This document shows, in pieces, positions 1 through 7,126 of a stretch of 7,498 nt of DNA. Within the stretch, counting starts at the first letter, position 1. Every line of letters starts with the position of its first letter. The notes beneath the pieces are model-generated. The model had not been told where the DNA came from and made no database searches. It saw only the letters and a program-made list of their open reading frames with translations. This DNA is from Pseudomonadota bacterium (GTDB taxonomy: Bacteria; Pseudomonadota; Gammaproteobacteria; SZUA-229): the NCBI GenBank assembly GCA_015222965.1, contig JADFWF010000242.1:1-7498 (forward strand), in the 5' to 3' direction. A program made the position numbers and the translations under genes.

Positions 1-161
1 CAGATGAACACAGATAAAAACATTGAAGAATTCATGTCATTGCGAGCGAAGCGCGGCAATCTTCTGTAGATAGCACGGTTGTCAGATAGAGATTGCCGTG
101 CTTCGCTCGCAATGACCGATCACTTATTTAGCTCTTATCCGTGTTTATCTGCGTTCATCTG
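1..161. repeat. Outer inverted repeat of a nested intergenic palindrome
   Basis: The arm at 1-18 (cagatgaacacagataaa) is the reverse complement of 144-161 apart from one position (a10 against c152). The right side continues as gtgg at 161-164, so the left arm probably continues beyond the window start. This arm resembles a dispersed intergenic repeat seen in many proteobacterial genomes; that is recollection, not a search. The 125 bases between the arms contain a second, unrelated inverted repeat at 36-116. No open frame in the element looks like a protein: the one reading rightward from 141 runs antisense into bamD. It lies downstream of the bamD stop. Confidence 0.75.
36..116. repeat. Inner inverted repeat, GTCATTGCGAGCGAAGCG family
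   Basis: The arms at 36-62 and 90-116 are 27 bases each and complementary except for one position (g53 against t99, which is a G-U pair in plus-strand RNA). A 27-base spacer, 63-89, separates them. The arm begins gtcattgcgagcgaagcg, a core I recognise as a common small palindromic intergenic repeat in Gram-negative bacteria. As RNA it would form a long, stable hairpin. There is no transposase and no clear target duplication, so it is best described as a REP- or MITE-like non-autonomous element. It sits inside the outer repeat at 1-161. Confidence 0.8.
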
Positions 162-259
162 TGGACAGAATGCTTTTTTCTTGATGTCCGTTCCTGGCCG
201 AAAGCTGAATCAGGCAAATCAAACCCCAAAGCCCTTACAGTAAAACAGGCCAGTAAGTT

Positions 260-1042
260 TTATAAAGCCGAAGGTGGTGCCTTACCGTATTTGTCTGGAT
301 CAATAGTTGTTGCGACATCAGAGAAATCGTTGAAATCAATAATTTTTTGCGTGTCAGCGGCAAGGTCGTCAAGTTCCAGCTTTTGATAGGACAGCAACAT
401 TATTTCGAGTGCGCGTTGTGTCCAGATGGTATTCGGGTATCTCGTTATGACGGCTTTGGCGCGCTTCGCTGAGGAAAGCCAGGACTTTCGTTCGATATAA
501 AATTCTGCGACGAAAATTTCTTTTTCTGCCATTTGGTTACGCAGATAGACCATGCGCTGGTAGGCGTCCCCCGAATATTTGCTATCTGGGTAACGGCGCA
601 CCAGTATGGCAAAATTATTAAATGCCTGCTCTAGTACAGCGGGATCGTGCCTTGATGGTTCACGCGGGAACCAGGCATCGAGCAAGCCCTGGCCACGGTT
701 GAAATTTATCAGACCTTTCAGATAATAAACGTAGTCCATATGCGGGTCTCGCGGATGCAGGCGCGCGAAGCGTTCTACCGCACTGGTCGCTTGATCTAGT
801 TCTTCGAACTTGTAATATGCGTAGGCAATTTCAAGCTGTGCCTGTTTTGCATAAGGATCAAAAGGGTAACGGGCTTCCAGTGATTCCAGATGTTTGACCG
901 CGCTTTGAAATTCAGCAGAATCGATATCTGACTGTGCTTCATCATAAAGCTCTTTAGCGGAGTAACCGGCTGTTTCGTCTTTGTCAGCACCTGCGCAGGC
1001 AGATAAACCTGCGATAAGTAATAGGAGAAAAAGGTGTCGCAT
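260..1042 (-). CDS. bamD: Outer membrane assembly lipoprotein BamD
   Basis: BamD is an essential lipoprotein of the BAM complex. It sits on the periplasmic face of the outer membrane and helps BamA insert beta-barrel proteins. The 260-residue product starts with MRHLFLLLLIAGLSAC: a short signal peptide and a lipobox (LSAC) with the lipidated cysteine at residue 16. The next residue is Ala rather than Asp, which fits outer-membrane sorting. The mature part is TPR-like helical hairpins with family motifs including RYPFDPYAKQAQL, YAYYK, RFARLHPRDP, DYVYYLKGL and FYIERKSW. E. coli BamD is 245 residues, so the length is normal. I chose ATG at 1042; a TTG immediately upstream (1045) would add one residue. 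No convincing Shine-Dalgarno sequence is visible. The gene is divergent from rluD, as in E. coli. Confidence 0.97.
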   Translation of the reverse strand: MRHLFLLLLIAGLSACAGADKDETAGYSAKELYDEAQSDIDSAEFQSAVKHLESLEARYPFDPYAKQAQLEIAYAYYKFEELDQATSAVERFARLHPRDPHMDYVYYLKGLINFNRGQGLLDAWFPREPSRHDPAVLEQAFNNFAILVRRYPDSKYSGDAYQRMVYLRNQMAEKEIFVAEFYIERKSWLSSAKRAKAVITRYPNTIWTQRALEIMLLSYQKLELDDLAADTQKIIDFNDFSDVATTIDPDKYGKAPPSAL

Positions 1043-1117
1043 CAAATAATATTAAAGTAGTTGTCGGAATCTGGAGATCTCAGACTTGCTCCGAGGCTCT
1101 CTTAGTTTAGAATGCCG

Positions 1118-1123
1118 TATTAT
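1118..1123 (+). promoter_or_regulatory. Candidate -10 box of the rluD promoter
   Basis: TATTAT at 1118-1123 matches the sigma-70 -10 consensus at five of six positions and lies 38 bases before the rluD ATG. No good -35 is seen at normal spacing. It overlaps the minus-strand TATAAT almost completely, so the two promoters would compete for polymerase if both are real. Confidence 0.25.
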
Positions 1124-1124
1124 A
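1119..1124 (-). promoter_or_regulatory. Candidate -10 box of the bamD promoter
   Basis: Read on the minus strand, 1124-1119 is a perfect TATAAT, 76 bases upstream of the bamD ATG. The hexamer 17 bases further upstream (AACCTT) is a poor -35, so the site rests on the -10 alone. It lies in the 119-bp divergent gap, the only space available for a bamD promoter. Confidence 0.45.
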
Positions 1125-1161
1125 ACCAAGTTCAAGCCGAGAAGGTTTATCCAGAGAAAAT

Positions 1162-2124
1162 ATGTCCGAATCACCGATAATTAAAAAGATAACAGAAGAT
1201 TACGCAGGCAAGCGCTTAGATGTGACCCTGGCGGAACTTTTCCCTGAATATTCACGCAGTCGTTTAAAGATATGGATAGAGCAGGGGCAGGTGCTGGTAA
1301 ATGGTCAAACGGCTAAGCCAAAATATAAGATATCCGGTGATGAAGAACTGCAACTATCTGCGCAGAGCATCGAATCGGAAGAAAACTGTGCCGCCGAAGA
1401 TATCCCTATAGATATTATCTATCAGGATGAGTCGATTATCGTTATCAACAAAGCGGCGGATTTTGTGGTGCACCCGGCGGCAGGCCATTATTCAGGCACC
1501 CTGCAAAATGCGCTGTTACATTATGATGCATCACTGGCAGCTATTCCAAGAGCCGGTATCGTGCACCGGATTGATAAAGACACCACTGGTTTGATGGTGG
1601 TGGCACGTAATCTTCGTTCACATAAATACCTGGTGAATCAGATACAGAAACATGAAGTCGTCAGAGAATATCAGGCCGTTGTATTTGGCGTGATGACAGG
1701 CGGTGGTATGGTCGACCAGCCTATCGGCCGCCATCCGCGTGACCGGATAAAAATGGCGGTCAGGGAGGGTGGGCGTGATGCTGTTACCCACTATCGCCTG
1801 CTCCAACGCTTTCGTGAGCATAGTCATATAAAAGTGCAGCTGGAAACGGGGCGTACTCATCAGATCCGGGTGCATATGAGTTATCTGCGCCACCCGATCG
1901 TCGGTGATCCGGTGTATGCCGGGCGCCATCGAGTGCCTGCGGGTGCGTTGCCAGAGTTGGTGAATTATCTTCAGGGTTTCAAGCGACAGGCGCTGCATGC
2001 CTGGCGGTTGAGTCTGAAACATCCGGAAACAGGTGAAGACGTTTCGTACGAAGCGCCGTTGCCTGATGATATGCGACGGTTAATCGAATTACTGCAGCTT
2101 GATCTTGAGATGCATGAAAAATAA
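1162..2124 (+). CDS. rluD: 23S rRNA pseudouridine synthase RluD
   Basis: RluD isomerises uridines in helix 69 of 23S rRNA (1911, 1915 and 1917 in E. coli numbering) and is needed for normal 50S maturation. The 320-residue protein has an N-terminal S4 RNA-binding domain (about 16-66, GKRLDVTLAELFPEYSRSRL) followed by the RluA-type catalytic domain. The catalytic aspartate is D138 in HRIDKDTTGLMVVAR. Further family motifs are PRAGIVHR, REYQAVV, LETGRTHQIRVHM and HPIVGDPVYAGR, and RQALHAW near the C-terminus. Length is close to E. coli RluD. One oddity is INKAADFVVHP at about 95-105, where most relatives have NKP: the proline is Ala here. The start at 1162 has a weak GAGA site 5 bases upstream. 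The last 11 bases overlap pgeF, so the two are very likely cotranscribed and translationally coupled. Confidence 0.96.
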   Translation: MSESPIIKKITEDYAGKRLDVTLAELFPEYSRSRLKIWIEQGQVLVNGQTAKPKYKISGDEELQLSAQSIESEENCAAEDIPIDIIYQDESIIVINKAADFVVHPAAGHYSGTLQNALLHYDASLAAIPRAGIVHRIDKDTTGLMVVARNLRSHKYLVNQIQKHEVVREYQAVVFGVMTGGGMVDQPIGRHPRDRIKMAVREGGRDAVTHYRLLQRFREHSHIKVQLETGRTHQIRVHMSYLRHPIVGDPVYAGRHRVPAGALPELVNYLQGFKRQALHAWRLSLKHPETGEDVSYEAPLPDDMRRLIELLQLDLEMHEK

Positions 2125-2875
2125 AGCTTCCTATCTAGCCGTCGACTGGCCGCAGACCAGTCTTAAAAAACCAGAAAATGTTCACGCCTTTACTACGCTG
2201 CGCAAAGGTGGTTTCAGTAGCGGTGACTATCAGGAATTTAACCTCGCAAGGCATGTTGGTGATGAGCTTCAGTCAGTTAGCAGCAACCGGGCAAAGTTGA
2301 TTGAAGATCTGGGTTTGCCTGCTGAGCCTGTCTGGTTAGAACAGGTACACAGTAATACGGTCATCTGTGCGGATGATATAGCGGCAGAAACTATCGTTCA
2401 GGCTGATGCCAGTTTTTCCAGAAAAAAAGGGGTGGTCTGTGCGGTGATGACGGCGGATTGCCTGCCGGTATTTTTCTGCGATCAGGCCGGCGCTGAGGTG
2501 GCAGTAGCACATGCTGGCTGGCGTGGTTTACATGCTGGCATAATCAGTAATACCATAGCGGCCATGCAGACACCGGCTGATGAGATCCTTGTATGCCTTG
2601 GTCCGGCTATAGGCCCCCGGATATTTGAAGTAGGCGAGGAAGTCCTGCATGCCTTCGTTAGTAAAGATAGCCGCAACGAAACAGCTTTTGTGGCGACCAC
2701 AGCAGGCCATTATCTCTGCGATATCTACCAGCTGGCTCACATCGAATTACAGTCGATTGGTATCGGGTCGGTGGCGGGTGGCGACTACTGCACATACAGT
2801 GAAACGCAGCGATTCTTTTCTTATCGCAAGCAGCAGAATACAGGGCGTATGGCGAGCTTGATCTGGCTAGATTGA
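2114..2875 (+). CDS. pgeF: Peptidoglycan editing factor PgeF (YfiH / LACC1 family)
   Basis: PgeF belongs to the multicopper-polyphenol-oxidase/LACC1 fold family, which includes purine nucleoside-cleaving enzymes. In E. coli it prevents L-Ser replacing L-Ala in the peptidoglycan stem peptide. The 253-residue product carries the metal-site motifs WLEQVH (H79), MTADCLPVFFC (C116) and AHAGWRGLHAG (H133). It also has LGPAIGPRIFEVG, GGDYCTYSE, RFFSYRK and a C-terminal TGRMASLIWLD. These match E. coli YfiH closely throughout. I chose ATG 2114, which overlaps the rluD stop by 11 bases and has GAG 4 bases upstream. An in-frame TTG at 2099 would add five residues with no family support. No strong terminator follows the stop. 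Confidence 0.95.
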   Translation: MKNKASYLAVDWPQTSLKKPENVHAFTTLRKGGFSSGDYQEFNLARHVGDELQSVSSNRAKLIEDLGLPAEPVWLEQVHSNTVICADDIAAETIVQADASFSRKKGVVCAVMTADCLPVFFCDQAGAEVAVAHAGWRGLHAGIISNTIAAMQTPADEILVCLGPAIGPRIFEVGEEVLHAFVSKDSRNETAFVATTAGHYLCDIYQLAHIELQSIGIGSVAGGDYCTYSETQRFFSYRKQQNTGRMASLIWLD

Positions 2876-3150
2876 CGTAACAGTTAATGAAATATTCCCT
2901 AAATCCTTAAATTTATATTATCTTTATATTCATAAAGTTACCTGATAGAGCCGATAAAAAGTATATTAATTCTAATTGTTGCCCGGTGAAAACCGCCTAT
3001 TCCTTATATTTATAAAATGCTGTGCTATAACTGTAATATGTCTGGATAATCTCCAGGCTCTCAATTCACATATCTGGGTTAATTGCTTCGTATATCTGAG
3101 TTTCAAATGTGCCTAAATTTTTACTTTTAAGAATAGCTAAAGGTTTTTTA
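2876..3150. other. AT-rich intergenic region upstream of the exported-protein/rhodanese pair
   Basis: This 275-base gap has no credible gene. It is very AT-rich and contains a weak AT hairpin (2922-2927 with 2932-2937) and a short dyad, ctgga taatc tccag (3042-3056). Neither is followed by a T-run, so neither is a good terminator for pgeF. TATAAC at 3026-3031 matches the -10 consensus at five of six positions, but its -35 (cttata at 17-base spacing) is poor. A promoter for the following genes probably lies here, but I cannot place it with confidence. Confidence 0.4.
3139..3143 (+). promoter_or_regulatory. Ribosome binding site that decides the start at 3151
   Basis: AAAGG at 3139-3143 lies 7 bases before ATG 3151. 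The alternative in-frame GTG at 3109 has no comparable site upstream and would put 14 extra residues before the signal peptide. Confidence 0.55.
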
Positions 3151-3570
3151 ATGATGGCGTTTTTTAGCCGGCCTGTTTTTAATATTTTATGTACTGCTAC
3201 TTTGCTGTGCTCATATCAAGCAATGGCCAGTGATGATGAATATTTAAAAATGCTGGAAGGTGAGGCTGAAGATGTAAAGCTTGATCAAAGCGGACAACTT
3301 AAAGATAAAGAACAGATTAATCAAGATGCATCCGGAATAACAAAAACAAACTGGAAGTGGGAAGGCGATATGGAAGGTGATAATTTACCGCTGAGTCTGG
3401 CTCAAGATGAATTCGCGACAGTTCTCAAACAAAATTTTTATGGTACTTTTGTCTTTTACCGTAAATTAAATTCTGTTGATCAACAAACTGTTTATTACCA
3501 TTATTCAAAAGCTTCTCCTGCTGCTCTTGATCCTATCAGACAAGATATTCTGAATCACTTAAAGAAATAG
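3151..3570 (+). CDS. Small exported acidic protein of unknown function
   Basis: I do not recognise a named family. The 139-residue product has a signal peptide (about 1-26, a hydrophobic stretch ending SYQAMA before SDDEY), so it should be exported to the periplasm or beyond. The lipobox rule is not met around C20 (TLLC), so a lipoprotein is unlikely. The mature chain starts with an acidic, probably flexible segment (DDEYLKMLEGEAEDVKLD, then a Lys/Asp/Gln-rich part). It ends in a compact-looking module at about 66-139 with aromatic positions NWKWEG, FYGTFVFYRKL and VYYHYSK, reading like a small alpha-helical domain. No cysteine remains after cleavage. The gene is much AT-richer than its neighbours (about a quarter to under 40% GC in the lines I counted). 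It ends 9 bases before the rhodanese gene, whose ribosome site overlaps this stop codon, so the two almost certainly form an operon. Confidence 0.85.
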   Translation: MMAFFSRPVFNILCTATLLCSYQAMASDDEYLKMLEGEAEDVKLDQSGQLKDKEQINQDASGITKTNWKWEGDMEGDNLPLSLAQDEFATVLKQNFYGTFVFYRKLNSVDQQTVYYHYSKASPAALDPIRQDILNHLKK

Positions 3571-3579
3571 GGGAACATT

Positions 3580-4305
3580 ATGAAAAAATCAATTGCCGGT
3601 ATCATATTGGCTACGGCTGTGACAGTCTCTTTTAGCGCGTACGCGAAAGATGTCTCAGTAAAAATCACCAAAGATAAAAGTTACAGCACGGTGCATGCTG
3701 ATGGTGAATTAATAAAGATTTCACGCATCCAGGATACCTCGCATGTTATCGATGGTTCTTTTTCGAAAACGTCACGTCCGTGTCCACCGTTCTGTATTAA
3801 TCCGCTAAGTCTTGATGATCGTGTAAAAACAGTCGCAGAGCTGGAAGTCATTAAGTTTATGGAAACGTCTATGTATCGCGGTGACGGTGTATTGATCGAT
3901 GCGCGCACGCCGAGCTGGTATAAAAAAGGCACCATTCCAGGTTCGATCAATATTCCATTTACCGTTTTTGAAAAAGATGTATCAGATATCGAACTGGCAG
4001 AAGCACTGGAAAGCCTGGGCGCAAGAGAACGTGATGATGTAAATCCTGTGATACGTATGGTCGAAAGTGTTGGTCTACTGGATGGTGACCAAAAAACAGA
4101 TAAATGGGATTTTTCTAATGCAAAAGAACTGCTGCTCTGGTGTAATGGTCCGTGGTGTGGTCAGTCACCACGCGCGATACGCGGCTTGTTAGCAGCGGGT
4201 TACCCGGCTGAAAAACTTTATTATTATCGTGGCGGTATGCAGATGTGGCAATCATTGGGTCTGACAACCATCTTGCCTAAAGACACCAGTGTTGCCAGTA
4301 AATAA
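3580..4305 (+). CDS. Exported (periplasmic) rhodanese-like protein
   Basis: Rhodanese domains carry sulfur as a cysteine persulfide, or act as binding domains. The 241-residue product has a clear signal peptide (1-22, ending FSAYA). It then has a region unique to this type (23-80) holding TSRPCPPFC (C68, C72), followed by a rhodanese domain at about 84-230. Domain landmarks are VLIDARTPSWYKKGTIPGSINIP (103-126, broken here only by length; the usual GHIPGA histidine is Thr118), the active loop WCNGPWCGQSPRA (C188, C193) and YYYRGGMQMW. If C188 is the catalytic cysteine, the loop is about two residues longer than the common CxxGxRS form, and it carries a second cysteine. The insert at about 132-180 also makes it longer than a single-domain rhodanese. 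The AGGGGA ribosome site (3569-3574) overlaps the upstream stop. Thiosulfate sulfurtransferase activity is inference only. Confidence 0.9.
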   Translation: MKKSIAGIILATAVTVSFSAYAKDVSVKITKDKSYSTVHADGELIKISRIQDTSHVIDGSFSKTSRPCPPFCINPLSLDDRVKTVAELEVIKFMETSMYRGDGVLIDARTPSWYKKGTIPGSINIPFTVFEKDVSDIELAEALESLGARERDDVNPVIRMVESVGLLDGDQKTDKWDFSNAKELLLWCNGPWCGQSPRAIRGLLAAGYPAEKLYYYRGGMQMWQSLGLTTILPKDTSVASK

Positions 4306-4341
4306 AATAATGTTATAGCTGATATTGAAATCAGATGAGAC

Positions 4342-4368
4342 AAAAAAGCCGCTTTAAGCGGCTTTTTT
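4342..4368 (+). terminator. Rho-independent terminator after the rhodanese gene
   Basis: A perfect GC-rich stem, gccgct (4348-4353) with agcggc (4357-4362), closes on a tta loop and is followed by six Ts (4363-4368). Six As precede the stem, so it extends as A-U pairs and could also stop transcription from the other strand. It lies 36 bases after the rhodanese stop and insulates clpB from upstream transcription. Confidence 0.93.
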
Positions 4369-4417
4369 GATGTGTGTCAATAAGGTATAAATGTCCACAT
4401 TGCCTGCGTGGTAAAAG

Positions 4418-4445
4418 CTTGAAACAGCTGTTTATGTCCTCATAT
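4418..4445 (+). promoter_or_regulatory. Heat-shock (sigma-32) promoter of clpB
   Basis: CTTGAAA at 4418-4424 is an exact match to the sigma-32 -35 consensus. After 13 bases comes CCTCATAT at 4438-4445, one mismatch from CCCCATNT. Spacing and orientation are right for clpB. Transcription would begin at about 4451-4453, giving a leader of roughly 50 bases. ClpB is a classic RpoH-regulated gene, so the match and the gene support each other. Confidence 0.88.
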
Positions 4446-4463
4446 ATCTATTAATTAAATTCA

Positions 4464-4496
4464 TCTTTGGCCTGTATTCAGGTCGAAAATTAAAGA
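4464..4496 (+). promoter_or_regulatory. Possible leader hairpin near the clpB ribosome site
   Basis: In the predicted clpB leader, ggcctg (4469-4474) can pair with caggtc (4479-4484) across a tatt loop, with one G-U pair. Outside this, tcttt (4464-4468) is complementary to aaaga (4492-4496), which is part of the AAAGAGA ribosome site before ATG 4506. This would be a weak, heat-labile closure of the ribosome site. It was found by eye, with no energy calculation. Confidence 0.2.
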
Positions 4497-4505
4497 GAAA
4501 AAATT

Positions 4506-7112
4506 ATGAGAACAGACAAATTAACAACACGTTTTCAGACCGCATTGTCTGACGCGCAGTCATTGGCGGTCGGTAGTGACAACCAGTTCATTGAAGCGGT
4601 TCATGTATTGCTGGCATTGCTGGAGCAGGATGCCAGTACCGTCAGCCAGATACTTTCCAGCAGTGGGGTAAATACTACTGGTGTTAAAGCAAGGCTACAG
4701 GAAGCGATCACGCGCCTGCCGCAGGTGCAGGGACATGGCGGTGATGTGCAGCTTTCCAATGAGGTCATACGATTATTAAATCAGACCGATAAACTGGCGC
4801 AGCAGCGTAATGATCAGTTCATTTCGAGTGAGCTGTTTCTGCTGGCGCTGATCGCTGAAAAATCATCTGCCAGTGAGATATTAAAAACTGCCGGTGCAGA
4901 CAAAAACCAGATAGAGCAGGCGATCGAGAATGTGCGTGGCGGTGAAACTGTCGATGATGCCAATGCTGAAGAAAACCGTCAGGCGTTGGAAAAATATACT
5001 ATTGATCTAAGTGAGCTTGCAGCTGAGGGGAAGCTGGACCCTGTCATCGGTCGTGATGAAGAAATCCGGCGTACCATCCAGGTATTGCAGCGCCGTACCA
5101 AAAATAATCCGGTGTTAATCGGTGAACCCGGCGTTGGTAAAACGGCCATCATCGAAGGTTTGGCGCAACGCATTTTAAACGGTGAAGTACCTGAGGGCCT
5201 GAAGAAAAAACGTATCTTGTCACTTGATATGGGTGCCTTGATCGCCGGTGCAAAATTCCGGGGTGAATTTGAAGAACGCCTGAAAGCAGTATTGAAAGAC
5301 CTTTCGCATCAGGAAGGTCAGATAATCCTGTTCATCGATGAGTTGCACACCATGGTTGGTGCGGGTAAGGGCGAAGGTGCCATGGACGCCGGTAATATGT
5401 TGAAACCAGCATTAGCACGCGGTGAATTACACTGTGTGGGTGCGACCACTTTAGATGAGTACCGTCAGTACATCGAAAAAGATGCCGCTCTTGAGCGCCG
5501 TTTTCAGAAAGTACAGGTCGATGAGCCCAGTGTAGAGGATACGGTAGCGATCTTGCGTGGTCTGAAAGAGCGCTATGAAATTCATCATGGTGTAGAGATT
5601 ACTGACCCGGCGATCGTCGCTGCAGCAACGCTGTCGCATCGTTACATCAGTGGCCGCCAGCTGCCGGATAAAGCAATCGATCTGATCGACGAGGCAGCAA
5701 GTCGCATCCGTATGGAACTCGACTCCAAACCGGAAGTGATGGATCGGCTCGACCGTCGTATCGTGCAGCTGAAAATCGAACGTGAAGCACTGAAAAAGGA
5801 TAAAGATAAAGCGACTAAACAACGCCTGGAAAACCTTGAGCAGGAGCTTAAGAGTCTCGAAAAAGAGTACAGTGATTATGAAGAACAATGGACCGCAGAG
5901 AAACTGCTGGTTCAGGGATCGTCAAACTTAAAAGAAGAGCTGGAAACGGCCAGGCTGGATCTGGAAGCGGCGCATCGTGCCGGTGATTTGGCGCGTATGT
6001 CTGAGTTGCAGTACGGTTTGATCCCGGAGCTCGAATCACAGATATCACAGGTGGCTGAAGCCGAGCTGTCACGCGACCACAAATCACAGCTGTTACGTAA
6101 TAAAGTGGACAGTGATGAGGTGGCTGAAATCGTCGCCCGATGGACGGGAATTCCGGTCAGTAAGATGCTCGAAGGTGAGCAGGACAAGTTGTTGCGAATG
6201 GAACAGGAGATCGGTGCGCAGGTTATCGGCCAGCAGGAAGCCGTCACTGCGGTTGCCAATGCTATTCGCCGTTCACGAGCAGGTCTGTCAGACCCCAGCA
6301 AGCCAAATGGTTCTTTCATGTTCTTTGGCCCTACCGGCGTCGGTAAAACTGAGCTGACAAAAGCGTTAGCCAAATTCATGTTCGATACCGAGGATGCCAT
6401 GGTGCGTCTCGATATGTCTGAATACATGGAAAAACATTCGGTATCAAGATTGATCGGTGCACCTCCCGGTTATGTTGGCTATGAAGAAGGCGGTCACCTG
6501 ACGGAAGCGGTAAGACGTAAACCTTACTCCGTTATCCTGCTGGACGAAATTGAAAAAGCGCATCCTGACGTATTTAATATCTTGCTACAGGTGCTGGATG
6601 ATGGCCGTCTGACAGACAGCCAGGGTCGTACGGTTGATTTCAGAAACACGGTGATCATCATGACATCCAATCTGGGTTCGCAACAGATACAGGAAATGTC
6701 GGCTAATAATGATTATGAGGGTTTGAAGCAGGTGGTGATGGAAATCGTGTCCCAGCATTTTAGACCTGAATTTATTAACCGTGTCGATGAAACAGTGGTG
6801 TTCCATCCATTAGCAAAAGATCAGATCCGTGATATCGCGAAGATTCAGCTGCAACATCTGGCTGCGCGTTTACACGAGCAGGATTTCACCATGGAGATTT
6901 CGGATGAAGCGATCGATGTTCTGGGTGATGCGGGTTTTGATCCGGTGTACGGCGCACGGCCATTGAAACGAGCTATCCAGCAGTATCTGGAAAATCCGTT
7001 AGCGCAGATGATACTTAAGGGTGAATACATGCCGGGTGACGTCATCAGTATTGCCGCAGCTGATTCCGAACTGGTGTTTGAGCCAGCCGAGCGTGCTCAG
7101 CTGGCTAGTTAG
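4506..7112 (+). CDS. clpB: ATP-dependent protein disaggregase ClpB
   Basis: ClpB is the hexameric cytoplasmic AAA+ machine that, with DnaK/DnaJ/GrpE, pulls polypeptides out of aggregates after heat stress. The 868-residue protein has all the parts. They are the Clp N-domain (1-145); NBD1 with Walker A GEPGVGKT (206-213), Walker B ILFIDE (D278, E279), pore loop AKFRGE (F251) and arginine fingers RR (331-332); the coiled-coil middle domain that contacts DnaK (about 410-530); and NBD2 with Walker A GPTGVGKT (608-615), Walker B VILLDE (D680, E681), pore loop GYVGYEEGG (Y656) and sensor-2 GARPLKR (R818). E. coli ClpB is 857 residues. The pore tyrosine of E. coli is Phe251 here, which keeps the aromatic. 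ATG 4506 follows AAAGAGA at a 7-base spacing. It has its own heat-shock promoter, and a hairpin follows the stop. There is no sign of damage. Confidence 0.98.
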   Translation: MRTDKLTTRFQTALSDAQSLAVGSDNQFIEAVHVLLALLEQDASTVSQILSSSGVNTTGVKARLQEAITRLPQVQGHGGDVQLSNEVIRLLNQTDKLAQQRNDQFISSELFLLALIAEKSSASEILKTAGADKNQIEQAIENVRGGETVDDANAEENRQALEKYTIDLSELAAEGKLDPVIGRDEEIRRTIQVLQRRTKNNPVLIGEPGVGKTAIIEGLAQRILNGEVPEGLKKKRILSLDMGALIAGAKFRGEFEERLKAVLKDLSHQEGQIILFIDELHTMVGAGKGEGAMDAGNMLKPALARGELHCVGATTLDEYRQYIEKDAALERRFQKVQVDEPSVEDTVAILRGLKERYEIHHGVEITDPAIVAAATLSHRYISGRQLPDKAIDLIDEAASRIRMELDSKPEVMDRLDRRIVQLKIEREALKKDKDKATKQRLENLEQELKSLEKEYSDYEEQWTAEKLLVQGSSNLKEELETARLDLEAAHRAGDLARMSELQYGLIPELESQISQVAEAELSRDHKSQLLRNKVDSDEVAEIVARWTGIPVSKMLEGEQDKLLRMEQEIGAQVIGQQEAVTAVANAIRRSRAGLSDPSKPNGSFMFFGPTGVGKTELTKALAKFMFDTEDAMVRLDMSEYMEKHSVSRLIGAPPGYVGYEEGGHLTEAVRRKPYSVILLDEIEKAHPDVFNILLQVLDDGRLTDSQGRTVDFRNTVIIMTSNLGSQQIQEMSANNDYEGLKQVVMEIVSQHFRPEFINRVDETVVFHPLAKDQIRDIAKIQLQHLAARLHEQDFTMEISDEAIDVLGDAGFDPVYGARPLKRAIQQYLENPLAQMILKGEYMPGDVISIAAADSELVFEPAERAQLAS

Positions 7113-7126
7113 ATATTTAAAAACAT

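Noticed and set aside
1..161. CRISPR array or insertion sequence
   Set aside because: The repeats are inverted, not direct and regularly spaced, and there is no cas or transposase gene in the window.
141..386. Open frame of 81 codons on the plus strand
   Set aside because: It begins inside the repeat arm and runs antisense over the 3' end of bamD; the translation resembles no protein and has no ribosome site.
1618..2022. Long antisense open frame within rluD (134 codons)
   Set aside because: It is a shadow of the rluD reading frame; the rluD frame carries all conserved motifs and this one carries none.
2099..2113. TTG at 2099 as the pgeF start
   Set aside because: It adds five residues without family support and deepens the overlap with rluD; ATG 2114 is the normal choice.
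2922..2937. Hairpin ctttat-attc-ataaag after pgeF as a terminator
   Set aside because: The stem is six pairs, five of them A-T, with no T-run behind it; too weak to call.
3109..3150. GTG at 3109 as the start of the small exported protein
   Set aside because: It lacks a ribosome site and would place charged residues and 14 extra amino acids ahead of an already complete signal peptide; ATG 3151 has AAAGG 7 bases upstream.
5912..6427. Antisense open frame of 171 codons within clpB
   Set aside because: It is serine/arginine-rich low-complexity translation opposite the conserved clpB frame, typical of an antisense shadow.
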